A stretch of 9,356 bases of DNA, from NCBI GenBank assembly GCA_003450735.1, contig DMEZ01000001.1, positions 7,606 to 16,961 on the forward strand. The letters run 5' to 3'. Origin of the DNA: Elusimicrobiota bacterium. Its GTDB lineage: Bacteria; Elusimicrobiota; Elusimicrobia; UBA1565. The position numbers were made by a program, and so were the translations under genes. Below the pieces are notes generated by a model that did no database searches, was not told the DNA's origin, and worked only from the letters and a program-made list of their open reading frames with translations. Shown piece after piece: positions 1-6,509 of the stretch. Positions within the stretch are counted from its first letter, which is position 1; each line of letters starts with the position of its first letter.

Positions 1-2
1 TT

Positions 3-377
3 TACGGCGGCTATACCAAGGCCCTTCATACCAAGCCGGCCTGGGCGGGCTACCAGGCGGTCCAAGGCGGAGTGGAGATCTACTTCAACACCTCCGCGAA
101 CGCGCATTGGCACCCCTACTGGGCCAACGACATCCAGGTCTGGGAGCGGACGGCCTGGGATCCCCTTTGGACCTCGCAGCTGGGATTGAAGACCGCGGCG
201 GACTACTCCAAGGGCCGCGGCATCACCTATTTCGTGCAGGTCATGAAGGGTCCGCGCTTGGAAGGCCAATTCTACACGCAGACGGAGACGGTCTGGAGCG
301 CGGGGCTGAAGTTCGCGCTCAGCCTGAACCTGCTCTCGCCCTCCGAGCAGCCCTCGTCCCAGGATGACAAGAAATGA
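3..377 (+). CDS. C-terminal part of a probable outer-membrane beta-barrel protein (5' end outside window)
   Basis: The reading frame is open from the left edge (first full codon at 3) to TGA at 375-377, giving 124 residues of a longer protein. The visible part alternates polar and hydrophobic/aromatic residues (VEIYFN, GITYFVQVMKG, AGLKFALSLNLL), as transmembrane beta-strands do. A last strand near LKFALSLNLL is followed by a short polar tail ending SSQDDKK. The spacing of the blocks YGGY, WANDIQVWE, KGPRLEGQFY and the final AGLKF resembles, from memory, the C-terminal half of DUF1207-type proteins, but this is tentative. The Omp85-like gene begins 26 nt after the stop on the same strand, with no terminator visible between them, so the two are probably co-transcribed. 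The ATG at 72 is internal: codons before it read in frame with the same character. No function can be given. Confidence 0.75.
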   Translation, partial: YGGYTKALHTKPAWAGYQAVQGGVEIYFNTSANAHWHPYWANDIQVWERTAWDPLWTSQLGLKTAADYSKGRGITYFVQVMKGPRLEGQFYTQTETVWSAGLKFALSLNLLSPSEQPSSQDDKK

Positions 378-403
378 TCCCGGCCATCGTCAGGCCGTGA
401 GTT

Positions 404-2023
404 ATGTCCCGTCCCGCCCCGATGCACGCGCTGACCCTGCTGCTCTGCTTGTGCGCGGCGCCCTCGGCCGCGGCGCCGCGCGCGGCGCTCCGCCTGCCCG
501 CGGGGCTGGTCATCGCCACGATCCGCATCGAGACGCACAACGTCTTCGATACGGACGTCCCCCCAGAGAATAAGCTGCTCTATCGGGCGGCCAACAAGAT
601 CCGCATCCAGACGCACGACGCCGTCATCGCGCGCGAGCTGCTCTTCGCGGTCGGCGACCGCTACGACCCGGCCCTGGTCGCGGAGACCGAGCGCAATCTC
701 AAGCTTTTGCCCTTCATCCGCCACGCCGAGGCCGAGGCGAGCGTCAACAAGAGCGGCACCGTGGACGTGGTCATGCGCACCTACGACTCCTGGACGCTCG
801 AGGTCGTCGCGAGCTTCAAGCGCGCCGGGGGCGTCGTCAGCGGAAGGGCGGGCCTCACCGAGAACAACCTGCTGGGCGAGGGGAAGATGCTCTCCGCCAT
901 CTACCGGCGCGACGGAGACGCTTCCTCCAAGGTTTTCGCCTGGAAAGACCCTCAGTTCTTGGGCCGCCCGCACCTGGAGTACTCGATGTTCGCCGAATCC
1001 GCTCCGGGATCGCAGCACTACTCGCTCTCCTTGAACCGCCCCTTCTATGCTTCGATCACGCGCTCGGCCTTGGGCGGCACCGCCCTCTACACGGAGAACT
1101 CCGTCTCGACGTACTCCGGCGACGTGCCGGCCGGCCTGGTCCGCAGGCGCGTCATCGAGGCCGGGGTCGACTACGGCATCGCCGCCGCGACCTCGACCGA
1201 GCGCATCCGGCGCATCAAGTTCGGTTTGCTGGCCCACCGCGCCGATTTCCGGACGATCGCGGACCTGCCCTCGGGCCCGGTCCCCGAAAGCGAGCAGCTG
1301 GGCTTCATGAAGGTGGGCGGGGACTGGGAGGAGCTGGACTTCATCACGGTGCGGCGCATAGAGAAGTTCACGCACGACGAAGACTACAACCTGGGTTTCG
1401 CGGCCAATCCCGCGGTGGCGTGGGCGCCCGCCATCGGCGCCTTCAAGACCAGCGAAGCGCAGATCCTGCCGAGCCTCAGCTTGAGCAAGGGCTTCACCTG
1501 GTCGAGCCACCTCCTGTTCCTGAAGTTCGACTACAGCTCGAAGTACGTCGACGGCGGGAACAGCAACCGCCTCGCCTCGCTCGGGGCGACCTATTACGTG
1601 CGCGGCCTTCGCTACCAGACCCTGGCGTTCCATACCGGCTTGGACCTCGGCTGGCATCTCGACCCCTCCGCACAGCTGACCCTGGGCGAGAGCACCGGCC
1701 TGCGCGGCTATGGACTGAGCGAGTTCACGGGCAACCGCCGCTTCCTGTTCAATATCGAGGACCGCCTCTATGTCTGGGATGAGCTGTGGCGGCTGATCGA
1801 CGTCGGCGCGGTCCTCTTCTACGACTCGGGGTATGCGTGGCCGTCCTCGAGCTCGGTCAAGCTGTCCAACCTCAAGAACAGCGTGGGGCTGGGGCTGCGC
1901 CTGGCTCCAACGCGCTCGGCCGGCAACAACCCCGTGAGGATCGATCTGGCGTACGCCCTCAGCGACAACAAGAGCAGTTCGCGATGGTCGCTTTCGATCC
2001 TGGCGGGGCAGGCTTTCCACTAG
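404..2023 (+). CDS. Omp85/BamA-TamA family outer-membrane protein with one POTRA domain
   Basis: The protein has 539 residues. A hydrophobic signal segment lies at about residues 7-24 (LTLLLCLCAAPSAAA). One POTRA-like domain follows at about 36-130: a beta-strand IATIRIET, a helix with ARELLFAVGDRYDPALV, the typical ERNLKLLPFIRHAE, and a last strand GTVDVVMRTYDSW. The C-terminal ~400 residues look like a 16-strand barrel. It opens with the family's ENNLLGEGKML block (about 153-163) and carries the LRGY motif (433-436), the equivalent of the conserved (V/I)RGY/F of barrel loop L6. BamA has five POTRA domains and TamA three, so this is a short member. Family members insert or export proteins across the outer membrane, but the substrate here is unknown. 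The ATG at 404 is chosen over the ATG at 422 because a weak GTGAG lies just upstream; both keep the signal peptide. It converges with the DUF4384 gene across a 16-nt gap. Confidence 0.85.
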   Translation: MSRPAPMHALTLLLCLCAAPSAAAPRAALRLPAGLVIATIRIETHNVFDTDVPPENKLLYRAANKIRIQTHDAVIARELLFAVGDRYDPALVAETERNLKLLPFIRHAEAEASVNKSGTVDVVMRTYDSWTLEVVASFKRAGGVVSGRAGLTENNLLGEGKMLSAIYRRDGDASSKVFAWKDPQFLGRPHLEYSMFAESAPGSQHYSLSLNRPFYASITRSALGGTALYTENSVSTYSGDVPAGLVRRRVIEAGVDYGIAAATSTERIRRIKFGLLAHRADFRTIADLPSGPVPESEQLGFMKVGGDWEELDFITVRRIEKFTHDEDYNLGFAANPAVAWAPAIGAFKTSEAQILPSLSLSKGFTWSSHLLFLKFDYSSKYVDGGNSNRLASLGATYYVRGLRYQTLAFHTGLDLGWHLDPSAQLTLGESTGLRGYGLSEFTGNRRFLFNIEDRLYVWDELWRLIDVGAVLFYDSGYAWPSSSSVKLSNLKNSVGLGLRLAPTRSAGNNPVRIDLAYALSDNKSSSRWSLSILAGQAFH

Positions 2024-2039
2024 GCCGGACGGCGGGCCG

Positions 2040-2909
2040 CTATCTCCTCTCGTAGATCGTGAACTGCCGGGCATCCTCGGCCCAGGCCACGTTGGAAGAG
2101 ATCATGCGGCGCATCACCCCGAAATAGCCTCCGTCCTTGGGGTCGGCCGTGCGCGCCGGCAGCGCGACCTTCGTGGCGACTACGCGGATCGTCTCGGCCG
2201 AGACCGGCGGTCTGGAGCTGGGCAGCTGCGCCTTCAGGTCGAGGCCCAGCTCCTTGGCGTTCTCGCCGGGGTACCGCCAGACCACGCCCGCCTTGAGGCG
2301 CTGCTCCGGGATGTTGACGTTGGGCACGATGAGCGAAGTCTCGCCGTTCGCGCCCACGTCATAGAGGTAGAGATAGCAGTCCCGCGTCGCGACGACCTCC
2401 AGCGCCGCTGCATCCCCCTCGTAGAACAGCTCGCGCGATATCTGGAGGTCTACGGAGAAGCCCTTGTCCGTGTCGAGCGATTCCGGCACCAGGCAGGCGC
2501 GCAGACGCAGGGTGTAGCGGCAGTCCACGCAGCCGGGCAGGCTGCGGTAGCCCTTGCCGACGACCTCCTCCTTCAGGATGCGGCCGCTCTTATTGGTTTT
2601 GAGCATGTCCTCGATGAGGGCCGGCTGGCGGCCGAGCTCCGCCTGCGCGAAGATCGTGTGCCGCAAGGAGACCCTCCTTCCCAGGAACCGCTGCATCGCC
2701 GCGTCCCTTGCCAGCTGCTGCGCCGCGGCCTCGGCCTGGTAGGGGTGATCGCGGTCCAAGACGCCGACCGTGCCTACGCTCTCGACCCAGGTGCAGCCCT
2801 CGGCGTCTGGAGAGGGGGTCTGGGCCTCCGGGGCGGCCGCCTGTGCGCTCGGCCGCAAAGAAACAGCCGCCAGGAAGAGCAGGACCGGCAGTCGAGGCAT
2901 CGGGGGCAT
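2040..2909 (-). CDS. Exported DUF4384-domain protein with an LPP20/FlgT-like N-terminal region
   Basis: From the ATG at 2909 the protein has 289 residues. A signal peptide (PRLPVLLFLAAV, cleavage probably after SAQA near residue 24) sends it to the periplasm or envelope; no lipobox is seen. Residues about 39-136 (VESVGTVGV, then a helix QAEAAAQQLARDAAMQRFLG, later LKEEVVGKGYR) resemble LPP20/FlgT N-terminal folds. Residues about 151-251 match DUF4384: FSVDLQISRELFYEGD, CYLYLYDVGANGETSLIVPN, LKAGVVWRYPG, ETIRVVATK. DUF4384 occurs with kinases, caspase-like proteins and secretion or surface proteins and has no settled biochemical role. Five cysteines remain (C39, C127, C130, C139, C178), including a CVDC pair. 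The frame extends to an ATG at 2951, but only the 2909 ATG (or that at 2900) has a strong Shine-Dalgarno sequence, and it places the signal peptide at the N terminus. The gene is divergent from aas. Confidence 0.8.
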   Translation of the reverse strand: MPPMPRLPVLLFLAAVSLRPSAQAAAPEAQTPSPDAEGCTWVESVGTVGVLDRDHPYQAEAAAQQLARDAAMQRFLGRRVSLRHTIFAQAELGRQPALIEDMLKTNKSGRILKEEVVGKGYRSLPGCVDCRYTLRLRACLVPESLDTDKGFSVDLQISRELFYEGDAAALEVVATRDCYLYLYDVGANGETSLIVPNVNIPEQRLKAGVVWRYPGENAKELGLDLKAQLPSSRPPVSAETIRVVATKVALPARTADPKDGGYFGVMRRMISSNVAWAEDARQFTIYERR

Positions 2910-2912
2910 CGT

Positions 2913-2919
2913 CCTCCTT
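2913..2919 (-). promoter_or_regulatory. Ribosome binding site of the DUF4384 gene (decides the start)
   Basis: On the - strand this reads AAGGAGG, a near-perfect anti-SD match. It lies 3 nt before the ATG at 2909 and 12 nt before the ATG at 2900. Both spacings are off the usual 5-9 nt, so either codon may be used, but it argues against the upstream in-frame ATGs at 2951 and 2939, which would place the site inside the coding region. Confidence 0.7.
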
Positions 2920-2981
2920 CGGGGATCTACAAGAAGCATACCCCTCTGCATGGGTCGCCACCATCCGTAATACTACCCGTC

Positions 2982-2986
2982 AGGAG
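2982..2986 (+). promoter_or_regulatory. Shine-Dalgarno-like AGGAG ahead of an alternative GTG start of aas
   Basis: AGGAG lies 5 nt before a GTG at 2992 that is in frame with aas and would add 15 residues (starting LRIVVGGGGGYTVI). By ribosome-binding signal this is the better start. By similarity of the N terminus to known Aas proteins, the ATG at 3037 is better. The added stretch is glycine-rich and unlike the family, so I treat this site as the competitor, not the favourite. Confidence 0.35.
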
Positions 2987-3024
2987 AGGCAGTGTTGCGG
3001 ATAGTCGTCGGTGGGGGCGGCGGG

Positions 3025-3030
3025 TATACT
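3025..3030 (+). promoter_or_regulatory. Possible -10 box for a leaderless aas transcript
   Basis: TATACT matches the sigma70 -10 consensus at 5 of 6 bases. Counting from its last base as -7, transcription would start at 3037, which is exactly the A of the aas ATG. No convincing -35 box is found 16-18 nt upstream. This is an inference from spacing alone. The segment 2910-3036 must also hold the promoter of the divergent DUF4384 gene, for which I see no convincing pair of boxes. Confidence 0.35.
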
Positions 3031-3036
3031 GTCATT

Positions 3037-5175
3037 ATGCTGAAAACGATCGTTCGCGGCATCCTGCGGGCCCTCTACCGGATCGAAGTCGAAGGATTAA
3101 AGAACCTGGAGAAAGCGGGAGACCGCGTCCTGATCATCGCGAACCATCAGTCCTTCCTCGACGCGCCGCTCTTGGCGCTCTTCCTGCCGGGCAGTCCGCT
3201 CTTCGCAGTCAACACGTTCATCGCCCGGTTGTGGTGGCTCCGGCCGTTCTTGAAGCTGGCGAACACCTTCGCCCTGGATCCGGCCAATCCCATGGCGGCG
3301 AAGGCGCTGATCGCCGAACTCAAGCGAGGGGTCCGGGTCGTCGTCTTCCCGGAGGGGCGCATCACGGTCACCGGGTCGCTGATGAAGGTCTACGAAGGGC
3401 CCGGCATGATCGCCGACAAAGCGGGCGCGCGGATCGTCCCCGTGCGGCTTGACGGCGCGCAATACACGCCTTTCTCTCGTTTGAAGGGGAAGGTGCGGCT
3501 GCGCTGGTTCCCCAGGATCACGATCCGCGTCCTGGAGCCGCGGGGATTCTCCATCCCTCCGGAGATCCGCGGCCGCGCGCGCCGGGCCGCGCTGGGCGAC
3601 AAGCTCTACGGGATCATGACGGAGATGCTCTTCGAAAGCTCGGACCGCGGCAGGACCCTGTTCCAGGGTCTGCTCGATGCGCGGGCCGTCCATGGCGGCG
3701 GACATAAGATCGTCGTCGACATCGACCGCAGGCCGCTCAGCTACGATCAGCTGATCCTGAGGAGCCTCGTGCTGGGCCGTCAGATCGCCCGGCAGACGGC
3801 TCCAGGGGAGATCGTCGGCGTCCTGCTGCCGAATATGACTGGGACGATCGCGGTCTTCTTCGGGCTGCAGGCCTTCGGCCGCGTCCCGGCCTTGATCAAT
3901 TACTCCACGGGCGCGCAGAACGTCTTGTCCGCCTGCGCAACGGTGCAGACGAGATGCGTCCTGACATCGCGGCGCTTCATCGAAAAAGGGAAGCTGGCTC
4001 CCATCGCGGAGGGGATCGAGAAGGCCGGCGTCAAGATGATCTATCTGGAGGACCTGGCAGAGCGCATCGGTCTCGCGGACAAGCTGTGGGGGCTGGCGGC
4101 GTCGCTCTGGCCCCAGGCCGCACGCGATCATGCCGATGACCGGACCGCGGCCGATGCGGCGGTCGTGCTGTTCACGTCCGGCTCGGAAGGAACGCCGAAG
4201 GGCGTGGTGCTGAGCCACGAGAACATCCAGGCCAATCGCTTCCAGGTGTCGTCCGTGGTCGATTTCGGGCCGGGCGACAAGGTCTTCAACGCCCTGCCGA
4301 TATTCCACTCCTTCGGACTGACGGCGGCCTCGCTTTTGCCGATCCTGTCCGGGATCCAGGTATTCTTCTATCCGTCCCCGCTGCACTATCGGGTCGTCCC
4401 GGAGCTCGTCTACGATAGCGACGCGACCATCCTGTTCGGAACGGATACCTTCCTCTCCGGGTATGCGCGGTTCGCGCACCCGTATGATTTCTATTCGCTC
4501 CGCTACGTCTTCGCCGGCGCGGAAAGGCTCAAGGATGAGACGCGCCGCCTGTATGCGGAGAAATACGGCGTCAGGATATTCGAGGGCTACGGCGCGACCG
4601 AGACCTCGCCGGTGCTGGCGATCAACACGCCCATGCATCACCGCGCAGGGACAACGGGGCGCCTGATGCCGGGGATGGATTACCGGCTCGAGCCTGTCGA
4701 GGGCGTCGTGGACGGCGGGAGGCTGCTGGTCGAAGGGCCGAACGTCATGAAGGGGTATCTGTTGTCCGAAGCCCCGGGCGTCCTCCAGCCGCCCAAGGGC
4801 GGCTGGTACGACACCGGCGACATCGTGGCCATGGACCGGGACGGCTACATCGCGATCAAAGGCCGCGTCAAGAGGTTCGCGAAGATCGCGGGCGAAATGG
4901 TCTCCCTGGCGGCCGCGGAGGCGATCGCCTCCTTCGTCTACCCGAAGAACCGCCACGCCGTCGTCGCCGTGGCCGACCAGAAGAAAGGCGAGGCCCTGGT
5001 GCTGGTGACGGACTGCCAGCAGGTGCGGGTCGAGGAACTGCTCAAGCGGGCGCGCGACACCGGGGTCACGGAGCTGATGGTCCCGCGGAACATCAAGCCG
5101 GTAGGCTCTTTGCCCGCGCTGGGATCGGGGAAGACGGATTACCCCGCGATCCAGAGGCTGGCCGTGAGCGCGTGA
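3037..5175 (+). CDS. aas: Bifunctional acyltransferase / acyl-ACP synthetase (Aas): 2-acyl-glycerophosphoethanolamine reacylation
   Basis: The protein has 712 residues from the ATG at 3037; E. coli Aas has about 719. It should activate fatty acids onto ACP with ATP and transfer the acyl group to lysophospholipid at the inner membrane, repairing deacylated phosphatidylethanolamine. The N-terminal PlsC-type domain (about 1-190) has NHQSFLD (HX4D, H37 and D42) and FPEGR (104-108) with GSLMKVYEG after it. The C-terminal adenylating domain (about 220-712) has LFTSGSEGTPKG (379-390), PIFHSFGLT (421-429), GYGATETSP (518-526), YDTGD (591-595), KRFAKIAGE (612-620) and the catalytic-lysine block LGSGKTDY (K699). 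Segments such as PSPLHYRVVPELVYD are near-identical to E. coli Aas as I remember it. The ATG at 3037 matches where that protein begins; an in-frame GTG at 2992 is the alternative. No LplT-type lysophospholipid flippase gene is seen next to it. It ends 15 nt from the converging barrel gene. Confidence 0.93.
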   Translation: MLKTIVRGILRALYRIEVEGLKNLEKAGDRVLIIANHQSFLDAPLLALFLPGSPLFAVNTFIARLWWLRPFLKLANTFALDPANPMAAKALIAELKRGVRVVVFPEGRITVTGSLMKVYEGPGMIADKAGARIVPVRLDGAQYTPFSRLKGKVRLRWFPRITIRVLEPRGFSIPPEIRGRARRAALGDKLYGIMTEMLFESSDRGRTLFQGLLDARAVHGGGHKIVVDIDRRPLSYDQLILRSLVLGRQIARQTAPGEIVGVLLPNMTGTIAVFFGLQAFGRVPALINYSTGAQNVLSACATVQTRCVLTSRRFIEKGKLAPIAEGIEKAGVKMIYLEDLAERIGLADKLWGLAASLWPQAARDHADDRTAADAAVVLFTSGSEGTPKGVVLSHENIQANRFQVSSVVDFGPGDKVFNALPIFHSFGLTAASLLPILSGIQVFFYPSPLHYRVVPELVYDSDATILFGTDTFLSGYARFAHPYDFYSLRYVFAGAERLKDETRRLYAEKYGVRIFEGYGATETSPVLAINTPMHHRAGTTGRLMPGMDYRLEPVEGVVDGGRLLVEGPNVMKGYLLSEAPGVLQPPKGGWYDTGDIVAMDRDGYIAIKGRVKRFAKIAGEMVSLAAAEAIASFVYPKNRHAVVAVADQKKGEALVLVTDCQQVRVEELLKRARDTGVTELMVPRNIKPVGSLPALGSGKTDYPAIQRLAVSA

Positions 5176-5190
5176 AGAGGGGGGCATCCC

Positions 5191-6417
5191 TCACAGGGGC
5201 CCCTTGCCGCGGAGGAGATGGTTGAGGCCGCGGTTGGGCAGGGTGGGATGGAAGAAGGGCACGTCGGCGCGCTGGAAGTCGAATTGCACGAGCAGGCCGA
5301 GCGTGTGGCCGCCGTTGCCGTGCCCGCGAGCGGCGTTGATCCCGTAGCCGTAGCCGGCCAGGACCTGCCAGGCCCTCCCAGGCGACAGATACGCGGCGCC
5401 CAAACCGACGCCGGTATGCGACCTGCCGCGCTGCTCGAAGCCCGGAGCATAGTCGACCCAGGCGGTGGAGGCCGTGGCGCTCGCGGTCCAGGTCTTCTTG
5501 TCATGGCTCAAGGGGACGATGTAGCTGCCGCCCAGGAGCGTGAAGTGCTTCGCGCTGATCTCCTCGTAGTAGTAGCCGGGCAGGGAGAGCGGGAACTCCG
5601 CGGCCATCGGCAGATCCCCGCCCAGGCGGTAGGCGCTGAAGCGGTCGGCGCGGATGCTCGTCCCCCCGGTCAGGACCGCGATGAAGCGGGCGTCGGAGTT
5701 CGGCTTGTTGTAGATGAGCAGAGCTCGGCTCCAGAACAGCTGGGAATCGCTCTCGGTGCGCCGGTCGGCGACGAAGCCGTACGCCATCGGCTCCAGCCGG
5801 TAGCGGCCTTCATACCACGCGGAGACCTCCATCGCCAGGTTCGGTCTCAGCACGGGCTCCTTCCCGCCCAGGCGCAGGCCGGCGCGCAGGTCGACCTCGC
5901 TCTGAGCCTCCGGTATGACGAACGCCGGATCGGTCGTCTTGTCGCTCTTGTACTTGGCGAAATGGCCCTCGGCGCGGAGGATCCCGGCCAGCGGGACCGG
6001 CCCGCAGGCGGGGAAATCATGGTACAGGCCCAGAGCGGCCATGGCCCCGTCCCCCCGGAAGGACTCCTCTTTCGAGTAGCGGCCTTGATGGATCTCGGTA
6101 TAGCTCTCGGCGAAGGCGCCGCCGGAGAGCCCGACGCCGAGGTCGGTCTTGTCTCCGAGCGCCTTGGAGAAGCCGAGTTCGGAGTCGGCGTAGCCGGGCG
6201 CAACGACCAATCTCAAGGTCTGCTTGGCCGCGAGGAAACGGGGCGCGTTCAGATAGTAATAGGCATAGGCGGCCAGCGGGCCTCGGCCGTCCAGCGCCTG
6301 GTTGAAGCCCATCTGCAGCAGCTGTCTGCGCTCGGGGTCGATCTGGCCGGCGGCCGGGCGCGCCGTCGCGCAGAGCAGCAGCGGCAGCATCAACGCGCTC
6401 AGTCTGAAATCCCGCAT
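5191..6417 (-). CDS. Outer-membrane beta-barrel protein of unknown function
   Basis: The protein has 408 residues. It starts with a signal peptide (LSALMLPLLLCATA, cleavage near PAAG, residue 24) and continues as repeated amphipathic, aromatic-rich strands separated by Asp/Gly/Lys-rich turns: LAAYAYYYLN, LRLVVAPGYADSELGF, DLGVGLSGGAFAESY, AMAALGLYHDF, LAMEVSAWYEGRYRLE, KHFTLLGGSYIVPL, WQVLAGYGYGINAA. The likely last strand HTLGLLVQFDF ends near residue 381 and is followed by a 27-residue tail. This pattern is typical of an outer-membrane barrel of 14-18 strands. I do not recognise a named family and see no catalytic motif. The ATG at 6417 is chosen over in-frame codons further upstream (to 6720) because it has an AGGAG site and begins the signal peptide, while the upstream stretch lies inside the cyclase gene. 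It has its own promoter and may be a target of the signalling genes upstream. Confidence 0.8.
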   Translation of the reverse strand: MRDFRLSALMLPLLLCATARPAAGQIDPERRQLLQMGFNQALDGRGPLAAYAYYYLNAPRFLAAKQTLRLVVAPGYADSELGFSKALGDKTDLGVGLSGGAFAESYTEIHQGRYSKEESFRGDGAMAALGLYHDFPACGPVPLAGILRAEGHFAKYKSDKTTDPAFVIPEAQSEVDLRAGLRLGGKEPVLRPNLAMEVSAWYEGRYRLEPMAYGFVADRRTESDSQLFWSRALLIYNKPNSDARFIAVLTGGTSIRADRFSAYRLGGDLPMAAEFPLSLPGYYYEEISAKHFTLLGGSYIVPLSHDKKTWTASATASTAWVDYAPGFEQRGRSHTGVGLGAAYLSPGRAWQVLAGYGYGINAARGHGNGGHTLGLLVQFDFQRADVPFFHPTLPNRGLNHLLRGKGPL

Positions 6418-6422
6418 CCGAT

Positions 6423-6427
6423 CTCCT
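6423..6427 (-). promoter_or_regulatory. Ribosome binding site of the beta-barrel gene (decides the start)
   Basis: On the - strand this is AGGAG, 5 nt before the ATG at 6417. It fixes the start there and rejects the longer reading frame that runs back into the cyclase gene. Confidence 0.7.
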
Positions 6428-6471
6428 AGCGCCTGCCGCCGCGGCTCCCGGCGAGACGCTCGCCTTCCGTG

Positions 6472-6500
6472 ATGATAGCCCGAGCGCCTGGCTCCGACAA
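6472..6500 (-). promoter_or_regulatory. Sigma70-like promoter for the beta-barrel gene
   Basis: On the - strand, TTGTCG (6495-6500, 4 of 6 to the -35 consensus) is followed after exactly 17 nt by TATCAT (6472-6477, 5 of 6 to the -10 consensus). Transcription would begin near 6465, leaving a leader of about 48 nt that contains the AGGAG site. The promoter begins about 10 nt after the stop codon of the cyclase gene. The barrel gene can therefore be expressed apart from the kinase/cyclase pair, although read-through is not excluded because no terminator is seen between them. Confidence 0.55.
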
Positions 6501-6509
6501 TGCGGAGTA

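Noticed and set aside
2021..2042. Symmetric stop codons (TAG...CTA) with GGCC repeats between the Omp85 and DUF4384 genes
   Set aside because: The stem would be 4 bp with mismatches and no T-run; this is simply two close convergent stops in GC-rich DNA.
272..2074. 600-codon open frame on the - strand opposite the Omp85 gene
   Set aside because: It mirrors the coding strand in GC-rich DNA, is rich in Arg/Ala/Gly/Val without domain motifs or a signal, and overlaps an Omp85 gene with clear family features.
2910..2951. N-terminal extension of the DUF4384 protein to the ATG at 2951
   Set aside because: It has no ribosome site, would bury AAGGAGG inside the gene, and adds 14 residues before the signal peptide.
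3097..5187. 696-codon open frame on the - strand opposite aas
   Set aside because: Its composition is Arg/Asp/Gln-rich and low in recognisable motifs, as expected for the complement of a GC-rich gene; the + strand Aas reading is unambiguous.
5172..5204. Inverted repeats in the aas/barrel convergent gap (GAGGG...CCCTC and the palindrome AGGGGCCCCT)
   Set aside because: Could form a short hairpin between the converging genes, but the stem is only 5 bp and has no T-run on either strand, so I do not call a terminator.
5218..6429. 403-codon open frame on the + strand opposite the beta-barrel gene
   Set aside because: No start signal or domain; the opposite strand has a promoter, ribosome site, signal peptide and barrel pattern.
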